This document shows positions 1-5,142 of a stretch of DNA of 6,047 nucleotides, one piece after another. Position 1 is the stretch's first letter, and each line of letters begins with the position of its first letter. The notes under the pieces were generated by a model. It saw nothing but the letters and a program-made list of their open reading frames with translations, made no database searches and was not told the DNA's origin. This DNA comes from DASWIV01 sp036397475 (GTDB lineage: Bacteria > JAJVIF01 > JAPKYR01). The stretch covers positions 1-6,047 of the forward strand of contig DASWIV010000312.1 of NCBI GenBank assembly GCA_036397475.1, written 5' to 3'. Position numbers and translations under genes: made by a program.

Positions 1-1710
1 GGCCTGTTCGGATCCAACCCTAACTCGATCTCAACTCCCGGGTTCGAAGGCTCAGCTACACTCAATCCTTTCAGGTATTTCGGCGAAGGCCTCGACGAAG
101 TTGCCTATTCATTTGAGTATCTTCGTGAAACCGGCGACTCAACCGGAATCTTCCTCGCTGGAACAACTAACTCAAGGCTTTATCACATCAGCTTTCCGAA
201 GCCGGTCAGCGGTTTCACCTATGGATTCGCGCTAGCCGCGGACTGGAACGGCGTAAAGCCTGAAAAGCATCCCGCGCATTTGATCGAATCACCTGCCATC
301 TCAACATCCATCAACATGGACGTCACTTTCGATCCCGAGATCGGATTAACAAGTGGATACCTGACAGCCGATATCGAGCTGTTCACATGGGGAGAACTTC
401 CCTCTGACATAGTCCTCAATGTTGATTTCGCAGGTTCTTATTCACTTCTGGCTAATGGCCAGCTCAACCCGATCATTATCGACGACCATATCGCGTCGTA
501 CGAGTTCACGCAGCAATTCAGCGACATTGACTTACTTCCGACCGACGAGGTCTGGATTAGCGCTGAATACGCAGGCCACGATTACACCAACGTCAACGGT
601 ATAGAGAATGCAGCTGGAACTGACGTACTTACCGCATTCGACAGAGCCCCCATCGTTTATCAGAAGGATCCCGAAGTTACCACTTATCAGATTCCCGAGC
701 CTGGAACAGTTGGAGATCCCGCAGCGATCTGCGTTGTCGAGGACAACACCTACGGAATGGCTGGAGTTTACTTCGTAGCACAGAATTTCGAGGTCTGGAG
801 AGCTCCACTCGATCAGAGCAGTCCCGCTGAATTTTACACGGCGGTCTATGGCATCGGTAATTACTCGCACACCGACATCTTCGGTCAGCCGGAAGACATC
901 AACAGGCTTCTGGTTAATCCTAACGGCGCTATGATGCTGACAACCTCTTTCGATGGAACATTCGGCGACGGTATCCGCTGCAACGAAACAGTCTTCTGGT
1001 ACGCACCAAATAATGGAGCCTGCCAGGGTTACTTCTCACTCGATCCGATGATCGGCGAGATCACCCCCATCGACCTGGTCGCAAATCCCGCAGCCGATGG
1101 TTCTCTCTACGCCTTCTACACTGTCCAGTCGGACAATCAGATGGATGAGCTTGACCTTGAGGTCCCGATGCTCACAGTCAGCTACCCGTACCTTGCGAAC
1201 TGTATCTCGTTCGATTACAACATCGCTCCGCTGGACGAGTCCCCAGCCGGAAATATCGACGGTGAAGTTTCAGCCCGCGACCTGACAAGCGTCAATATCG
1301 ATTTCAACTCGGTTTATACTCCCGACGGCTACGACATGATGGTGTACTTCGCTGAGAATTCCGACACCAGTATGGACATCGAGAAATTCGCCTACAGCTC
1401 GGAAGCCTTCGGTTCCTTCTGGAGCTTTGTCGCGACAGATCATTTCTTTGAACTCGGCCCCGGTATCATAGCCGCTGCCGCCAAAGGCGATTGCCTGTGG
1501 TCATGGATTACTGTCGGCAACACTGTAAAGATCTACAGGAAAAAGCCCGGTGAGAAGTATAAGCTCTATACAACTCACACAGTTTCAAGACCCGGTTGGG
1601 CAATCGATGTAGAAAGAGTTGACAAGATAGGCGATAACATCCATATCACCATCAAATACGTAAACTTCGAATACAGGGAGATAGATATGGTCCCGGTAAA
1701 ATGCGACTGA
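1..1710 (+). CDS. Large probably exported protein of unknown family, 5' partial
   Basis: The reading frame is open from the first base to the TGA at 1708-1710, giving 569 residues with the true N-terminus outside the window. The first in-frame start-like codon (TTG, 280) has no ribosome binding site, so I treat the gene as cut by the window edge. I do not recognise the family. The sequence is rich in Asp, Gly, Thr, Tyr and Phe, with short alternating hydrophobic stretches typical of beta-rich extracellular proteins. I see no transmembrane segment and no catalytic motif. Six cysteines lie in the later part and none in the first 93 residues; disulfides are possible in an exported protein. Most of the protein is acidic, while the last ~70 residues turn basic (RKKPGEKYK). 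Residues 416-427 (AGNIDGEVSARD) resemble one half of a dockerin calcium loop. A strong terminator follows 26 bases after the stop. Coding is confident; export is inferred and function is unknown. Confidence 0.85.
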   Translation, partial: GLFGSNPNSISTPGFEGSATLNPFRYFGEGLDEVAYSFEYLRETGDSTGIFLAGTTNSRLYHISFPKPVSGFTYGFALAADWNGVKPEKHPAHLIESPAISTSINMDVTFDPEIGLTSGYLTADIELFTWGELPSDIVLNVDFAGSYSLLANGQLNPIIIDDHIASYEFTQQFSDIDLLPTDEVWISAEYAGHDYTNVNGIENAAGTDVLTAFDRAPIVYQKDPEVTTYQIPEPGTVGDPAAICVVEDNTYGMAGVYFVAQNFEVWRAPLDQSSPAEFYTAVYGIGNYSHTDIFGQPEDINRLLVNPNGAMMLTTSFDGTFGDGIRCNETVFWYAPNNGACQGYFSLDPMIGEITPIDLVANPAADGSLYAFYTVQSDNQMDELDLEVPMLTVSYPYLANCISFDYNIAPLDESPAGNIDGEVSARDLTSVNIDFNSVYTPDGYDMMVYFAENSDTSMDIEKFAYSSEAFGSFWSFVATDHFFELGPGIIAAAAKGDCLWSWITVGNTVKIYRKKPGEKYKLYTTHTVSRPGWAIDVERVDKIGDNIHITIKYVNFEYREIDMVPVKCD

Positions 1711-1735
1711 TTTAAACCCCCTCATCTCTAACCAT

Positions 1736-1760
1736 GCCCCCGATTGCCGGGGGCTTTTTT
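1736..1760 (+). terminator. Intrinsic terminator of the unknown secreted-protein gene
   Basis: A 7-bp all-GC stem (GCCCCCG at 1736-1742 with CGGGGGC at 1748-1754) closes a 5-base loop and runs straight into six T (1755-1760). It lies 26 bases after the upstream stop codon. This is the canonical rho-independent form for the + strand. The minus orientation has no T-run, so it should act in one direction only. Confidence 0.93.
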
Positions 1761-1795
1761 ATTGGCCGGGATGCGAAACCTCCGTTACGCACCAC

Positions 1796-1882
1796 ATTTG
1801 TAGCATACACAACCGAAGCATCAGCGAAGATTGTGTGTGTCATAAAAATCCACTGACTAACAAATTAGTCAGTGCTACGAAT
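1796..1882. repeat. REPIN/BIME-like inverted pair of GTAG-headed palindromes
   Basis: The ends are 10-bp inverted repeats with one mismatch: ATTTGTAGCA at 1796-1805, and ATTCGTAGCA on the minus strand at 1882-1873. Inside, each end carries GTAG followed directly by a palindrome. On the + strand, GTAG (1800-1803) leads into a stem of GCATACACAA (1803-1812) with TTGTGTGTGT (1831-1840), 10 pairs including two G-T wobbles. On the minus strand, GTAG (1878-1875) leads into a perfect 10-bp stem, CACTGACTAA (1851-1860) with TTAGTCAGTG (1865-1874), with a 4-base loop. Bacterial REP sequences are defined by a GTAG-like tetranucleotide 5' of a palindrome, and inverted pairs (REPINs, BIMEs) are mobilised by RAYT transposases. 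The architecture matches, but a single copy in this window cannot prove repetition. No clear target duplication is visible at the flanks. Confidence 0.55.
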
Positions 1883-2040
1883 TACCAGGAACGCCAATCT
1901 CCAGATACGCAAACCATGGCCCCACGGATATGGTTCTGACAGTGGAGCGAATCTCCGAATTTGGTTTACAGGTGACAAGTATAAAAAATTCCGATTTTTT
2001 TCTCATTTCACTGGAAAAAACACTCCAGGTCCGGTCTTCC

Positions 2041-2064
2041 GTATTGAAGCCACGCTTCAAATAC
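2041..2064 (+). promoter_or_regulatory. Leader stem-loop upstream of the lipoprotein gene
   Basis: GTATTGAAGC (2041-2050) pairs with GCTTCAAATAC (2054-2064) across a CAC triloop, giving 10 base pairs with one bulged A. It ends 9 bases before the AAAGGAG ribosome binding site and 24 bases before the ATG. No T-run follows, so it is not an intrinsic terminator. A role in mRNA stability or translation control, or as an inverted-repeat operator in DNA, is inference from its position. Confidence 0.5.
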
Positions 2065-2073
2065 ACTAAACAC

Positions 2074-2080
2074 AAAGGAG
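2074..2080 (+). promoter_or_regulatory. Shine-Dalgarno site that fixes the lipoprotein start
   Basis: AAAGGAG lies 8 bases before the ATG at 2089. It decides the start in favour of 2089 over an in-frame ATG at 1930, which would place 53 non-signal-like residues ahead of the lipoprotein signal peptide. Confidence 0.88.
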
Positions 2081-2088
2081 TGTTCAAA

Positions 2089-2916
2089 ATGAAAACCACA
2101 AAAATCCTATCACTAATCTTTCTCGTAATTCTCTCACTGAATTTCATCAGTTGCGCCGGAATAACTCCGCAGCCACTGCCTGACCCAAATCCGCCGGTAA
2201 ATAACGGCAAATACACCGCTTATTTCTGGCTGACGGCCATCCAGGACGCCCATATCACATCACAGATCCCGGACATGAAAAATTCCGGCGGATTCTCGCT
2301 CGTTTCAGCCCACGGCGCTCCGAACGGAGAACAGCGGATCTACCTCCAGTTCTTCATGCCTCAGCTTCCAGCCGGCACAGTTGTCAAAGAGGCTTATTTC
2401 AATGTATGGGAAGATTCCCAGACAGGACAGCCCGGATTCTCCGGAATCAACCTCGCGACAGCCCAAGGTCCGTGGGACGCTTCCACTTTAACATGGAACA
2501 ACCAGCCAAATCCCGTTGGCCCGACAAGTGTCGGGACAGGATTAGGAACTTACACAACCCTGAATATCTGGAAGGGTACCGGCAATATCTCGAACATTGT
2601 CCAGCAGAAACTGGATAATCCGTCCACCGATTATGGATGGCTTCTCGATAATTCCGCGGCATCGGCGTACACGCGCTCATTCCGCTCAATGAATGCTCCC
2701 CAGGCGCGCACTGCCACCACACTCGGTACAGCGCCGCGCCTCCTGATCAAGGTCGAGTCGCCTTCACCGATCAACACTTCCTCCATCGGAACATCGATCA
2801 CCGGCCCGACAGAGCTTGGCACGACTTTCGGATTCGGGACTAACATTCTCGTTTACCAGGTCGCCTCAGGTTCTAACGGATGGCCTGCGAGCTGGGATGT
2901 TGCAGTAGGACAGTAA
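2089..2916 (+). CDS. Lipoprotein with a DNRLRE/CBM96-type domain
   Basis: The product has 275 residues. Residues 1-22 form a type II signal peptide: basic start MKTTK, hydrophobic core, then LNFISC with the acylated Cys at 22 (Phe at -3 is a slightly loose lipobox). A Pro/Asn-rich linker (about 25-40) separates the anchor from one domain at about 42-222. That domain carries the marks of the DNRLRE/CBM96 beta-sandwich family: an opening D-A-x-I (53-56), the segment IYLQFFMPQLPAGTVVKEA (84-102), the hallmark STLTWNNQP (132-140), a Gly-Trp-Leu-Leu strand (183-186), and the late R-S-F-R-S followed by A-P-R-L-L-I-K (215-221). About 50 Gly/Ser/Thr-rich residues of no clear fold close the protein. 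Members of this family occur in secreted, often carbohydrate-binding proteins, so surface binding of a polysaccharide is likely but the ligand is unknown. No catalytic domain is present. The gene sits alone between two terminators. Confidence 0.88.
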   Translation: MKTTKILSLIFLVILSLNFISCAGITPQPLPDPNPPVNNGKYTAYFWLTAIQDAHITSQIPDMKNSGGFSLVSAHGAPNGEQRIYLQFFMPQLPAGTVVKEAYFNVWEDSQTGQPGFSGINLATAQGPWDASTLTWNNQPNPVGPTSVGTGLGTYTTLNIWKGTGNISNIVQQKLDNPSTDYGWLLDNSAASAYTRSFRSMNAPQARTATTLGTAPRLLIKVESPSPINTSSIGTSITGPTELGTTFGFGTNILVYQVASGSNGWPASWDVAVGQ

Positions 2917-2939
2917 TCGTCTCCTCTCAGGATTTGTAC

Positions 2940-4049
2940 TTATAGATAATCCCGCATCGCAATGGTGCGGGATTTTTTATTTTTACCTCCAGCTGCCCAC
3001 CTGGCAAGTTCATCTGCCGGGATTTTCCCTTCAATTGCGTCCGCCATTTTGACACCGAGGATCGATGCGAGTTTGAAACCGTGGCCGGAAAATCCTCCCA
3101 TCAGCCATGTCTTTTCAGAAATCTTATCAAGAATGAACCGCTCATCAGGAGTGGCAGAGTAGTAACATGATTTCGCTTCGACAATTGAAAACGCCGATGA
3201 ATCTGAAAATACTTTTACAGCTTCCTTAAATAATTGATCGATTTCAGAGGGTGATACATCCCTGTTGTCATCCGGATGTCCTCTCAATGTAAACCTGTGA
3301 TCGGCGACTTTGAGAGGATAACCGAGCATCGGCGGAAGCCCGTAGTATCTGCTGTCGAAAAATACAGGCATTTTTGAAAGATCAATTGTTGAATTGAGAT
3401 AAAGCAGAACCTGTCGGGAAGGAACGATTAGATTTTTATATTCGGGAAGTAAATCGGCTGTCCACGCTCCTCCTGACAGCAGCAAAACATCATGGTCATC
3501 TATCATCTCTTCGCCTGCAATGATTTTATCGCCATTCAATTGGACGATGCATTCTTCGTAAAACTGAACACCCTTCCCTTCCAGATAATTTTTCAATCCA
3601 TCGACAATTTTATCCGCGAGTAAAGCTCCGCAATCGTCACTGAATAGTCCGACCTGTATATTTTCCGCATTAAAATACGGGAATCGATCCCTGAGATCGT
3701 TACTCGCAATCATGTCATGCTTTATGCCAAGCTGTTTGTAAGTCTGCGATGTATCCCTCGCCCAAGTGCTGTCGGTTCCATCAAGTGCAAGCAGTCCCGT
3801 CGGAACATAGAACGATTCGCCAAGATCTACCCACATCATCTCCCAGTACTTAAATGCCTCAACCGCCATTTTTGTGTAACCGATATCCCTGGCATATCCA
3901 GTTCTGTAAACACGATGCCTGTCGACCGATGTTCCAACCGGATTAGGTATTTTTTTCTTATCGTAGACACGAATTTCATGTCCGCGTTTTGAAAGCCCCC
4001 ACGCGGTACTCAGCCCCATTATTCCAGCGCTGACAATTGAGATTTTCAT
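2940..4049 (-). CDS. FAD-dependent amine oxidase, monomeric sarcosine oxidase/SolA family
   Basis: The product has 369 residues, close to the ~370-390 usual in the family. These flavoenzymes oxidise secondary amines such as sarcosine or N-methyl amino acids with oxygen, releasing aldehyde or imine and hydrogen peroxide, usually in the cytosol. An N-terminal dinucleotide-binding fold starts at VSAGIMGLSTAW (6-17); the first Gly of GxGxxG is Ser7. D43-R44-H45-R46 and R49 match the FAD/substrate-contacting Arg cluster. PLKVADH gives K247 and H251, at the spacing of the oxygen-activating Lys and substrate His of Bacillus sarcosine oxidase (K265/H269). C295 in SCYYSATPD aligns with the Cys that binds FAD covalently (C315), and SGHGFK (321-326) with the last flavin contact. 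I infer a covalent flavin. The substrate cannot be told from sequence. The gene follows aroC by 34 bases, has no Shine-Dalgarno sequence and appears to have its own promoter. The tail (KNKKSRTIAMRDYL) is basic and overlaps a terminator of the opposing gene. Confidence 0.88.
   Translation of the reverse strand: MKISIVSAGIMGLSTAWGLSKRGHEIRVYDKKKIPNPVGTSVDRHRVYRTGYARDIGYTKMAVEAFKYWEMMWVDLGESFYVPTGLLALDGTDSTWARDTSQTYKQLGIKHDMIASNDLRDRFPYFNAENIQVGLFSDDCGALLADKIVDGLKNYLEGKGVQFYEECIVQLNGDKIIAGEEMIDDHDVLLLSGGAWTADLLPEYKNLIVPSRQVLLYLNSTIDLSKMPVFFDSRYYGLPPMLGYPLKVADHRFTLRGHPDDNRDVSPSEIDQLFKEAVKVFSDSSAFSIVEAKSCYYSATPDERFILDKISEKTWLMGGFSGHGFKLASILGVKMADAIEGKIPADELARWAAGGKNKKSRTIAMRDYL
2948..2978 (+). terminator. 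Intrinsic terminator of the lipoprotein gene, inside the convergent CDS
   Basis: A perfect 9-bp stem, AATCCCGCA (2948-2956) with TGCGGGATT (2966-2974), closes a 9-base loop and ends in a T-run (2973-2978) with further T at 2980-2984. It lies 31 bases after the lipoprotein stop. The whole structure overlaps the last codons of the FAD oxidase on the minus strand. Read in the minus direction it is followed by ATCTATAAG and lacks a T-run, so it probably does not end transcription of that gene. Confidence 0.88.
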
Positions 4050-4064
4050 GATCAGATTATATCA
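4049..4064 (-). promoter_or_regulatory. Extended -10 promoter, predicted to give a leaderless oxidase mRNA
   Basis: On the minus strand the sequence TGATATAAT (4064-4056) is a perfect extended -10 (TGn plus TATAAT). Counting the last T as -7 puts +1 on base 4049, the A of the oxidase ATG. The -35 region, best guess TTAATT at 4083-4078 with a 16-base spacer, is poor, as is usual for extended -10 promoters. No Shine-Dalgarno sequence precedes the ATG, which agrees with leaderless translation. Use of the site in vivo is inference. Confidence 0.5.
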
Positions 4065-4083
4065 GCCGGAAAGTAAAAATTAA

Positions 4084-5142
4084 TCAGGATTCTTTTCTGC
4101 GGAGATTTTGTTCGAGATACATATCGAGCAGAACGATAGCCATCATCGCTTCGGTGACAGGCCCGACCCGTGGACATATGCACGGATCATGGCGTCCCTT
4201 CACCACAACTTCCTTTTCTTCCCCTGACAGATCTACAGTGGTCTGCTCTTTTGCAATCGACGATGGCGGCTTGACTGCGATTCTCAATTTGATTTCCTGT
4301 CCTGTTGAAATTCCCCCGAGAATTCCGCCCGCATTATTGCTGAGAAAGCCGGACTCATCCATTGCGTCATTATTTTCGCTGCCTTTCATTCCAGCGCAAT
4401 CGAAACCCGATCCGATCTCCACTCCCTTGATCGCACCGATCGAAAGCATCGCGTAGCCAAGAGTCGCATCCAGTTTCTGATAAATCGGAGCGCCTAATCC
4501 AGCCGGTACACCGTTCGCGACAACTTCGACAATTCCACCGATTGAATCGCCTTCCGATTTCACAGACGAAACCAGTTCTTCCATTTTCGAGGCAGCGTCG
4601 GGATCGGGGCAACGTAAAGGATGGGATTCCGCGAATTCGGTATCTATTTTTTGAGCGGTTATGTCGCCGATTTTTATAGTGTAAGCGTGGATAGAAATTC
4701 CCATGGTCGCAAGAATCGATTTTGCGATAGCTCCGGCAGCGACCCGCCCGACTGTCTCACGTCCCGACGCCCGTCCCCCACCGGATTGTGGGGAAATTCC
4801 GTACTTTTTGTAGTACGTGTAATCGGCGTGTCCGGGACGGAAAACGTCGGCTAGTTTTTTGTAATCCTCAGGTTTTGCCTGTTTATTTCTTACGAGAATT
4901 GCGATCGGGGTTCCGAGGGCGACTCCATCGACAACACCAGACAGAATTTCAGCCTGGTCGGTTTCTTTTCTGGGTGAGACAAATTTCGATGTGCCGGGTT
5001 TTCGGCGGTCGAGATCGTGCTGAATTTTCTCGAGATCGATTTCGGTTCCGGGCGGGACACCGTCGATAACCACACCGACAGCGGGACCGTGTGACTCGCC
5101 GAATGTGGTAATCCTGAAATATGTTCCGAAAGTGTTACTCAC
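4084..5142 (-). CDS. aroC: Chorismate synthase
   Basis: This enzyme makes the trans-1,4 elimination of phosphate from 5-enolpyruvylshikimate-3-phosphate to give chorismate, the last step of the shikimate pathway, using reduced FMN; it acts as a cytosolic tetramer. The 352 residues span the full family length. Family signatures appear in order: NTFGTYFRITTFGESHG (3-19, catalytic His18), the Arg pair DRRKPG (45-50), FRPGHAD (101-107, second catalytic His105), GGGRASGRETVGRVAAG (121-137), and GRHDPCICPRVGPVTEAM near the C-terminus (316-333). I chose the GTG at 5142 because it gives the usual MSNTFG start and overlaps the aroB stop as GTGA; a TTG one codon earlier (5145) is also open. GGGG at 5155-5152 lies 9 bases before the GTG and is a plausible ribosome binding site inside aroB. 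Coupled translation with aroB is likely. Confidence 0.97.
   Translation of the reverse strand: MSNTFGTYFRITTFGESHGPAVGVVIDGVPPGTEIDLEKIQHDLDRRKPGTSKFVSPRKETDQAEILSGVVDGVALGTPIAILVRNKQAKPEDYKKLADVFRPGHADYTYYKKYGISPQSGGGRASGRETVGRVAAGAIAKSILATMGISIHAYTIKIGDITAQKIDTEFAESHPLRCPDPDAASKMEELVSSVKSEGDSIGGIVEVVANGVPAGLGAPIYQKLDATLGYAMLSIGAIKGVEIGSGFDCAGMKGSENNDAMDESGFLSNNAGGILGGISTGQEIKLRIAVKPPSSIAKEQTTVDLSGEEKEVVVKGRHDPCICPRVGPVTEAMMAIVLLDMYLEQNLRRKES

Larger units (their letters stand above)
1711..2088. other. Gene-free region between the secreted-protein and lipoprotein genes
   Basis: No open frame here has both a plausible start and protein-like composition; the frames crossing it are continuations of, or shadows over, the lipoprotein gene. 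In order it holds the terminator of the upstream gene, an 87-bp palindromic REPIN-like element, about 150 bases of A/T-rich leader with homopolymer A and T runs (1983-2020), a 5-bp stem-loop (CTGGA 2011-2015 with TCCAG 2024-2028) that I consider weak, a stronger stem-loop at 2041-2064 and a ribosome binding site. The promoter of the lipoprotein gene must lie here, because a terminator closes the upstream unit. The best -10 I see is TATAAA at 1980-1985, but no good -35 sits 16-18 bases before it, so I do not annotate it separately. Confidence 0.7.

Noticed and set aside
280..282. TTG as the start of the first gene
   Set aside because: The frame is open from base 1 with the same protein-like composition, and no Shine-Dalgarno sequence precedes the TTG, so the gene is simply cut by the window edge.
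772..781. TTCGTAGCAC, identical to the right-hand head of the REPIN-like element
   Set aside because: It lies in frame within a coding sequence (F-V-A) and is not followed by a palindrome; a chance 10-base match is the simplest explanation.
1912..1935. Small inverted repeat AACCAT...ATGGTT
   Set aside because: Six base pairs around a 12-base loop is expected by chance and there is no supporting context.
1965..1985. Possible promoter with TTTACA (1965-1970) and TATAAA (1980-1985)
   Set aside because: The spacer is only 9 bases, far below the 16-18 needed, and no -35-like hexamer sits at the right distance from TATAAA.
1930..2088. In-frame upstream ATG that would lengthen the lipoprotein by 53 residues
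   Set aside because: It has no ribosome binding site, the added residues would bury a clear lipoprotein signal peptide, and the ATG at 2089 has AAAGGAG at ideal spacing.
1875..2216. Minus-strand open frame of 113 codons across the intergenic region and lipoprotein start
   Set aside because: It overlaps the signal-peptide coding region on the other strand and shows no family features or ribosome binding site; it is a shadow.
4056..4086. T-rich stretch after the aroC stop as an intrinsic terminator
   Set aside because: No stable GC stem precedes the T-run on the minus strand, so read-through into the oxidase gene is more likely.
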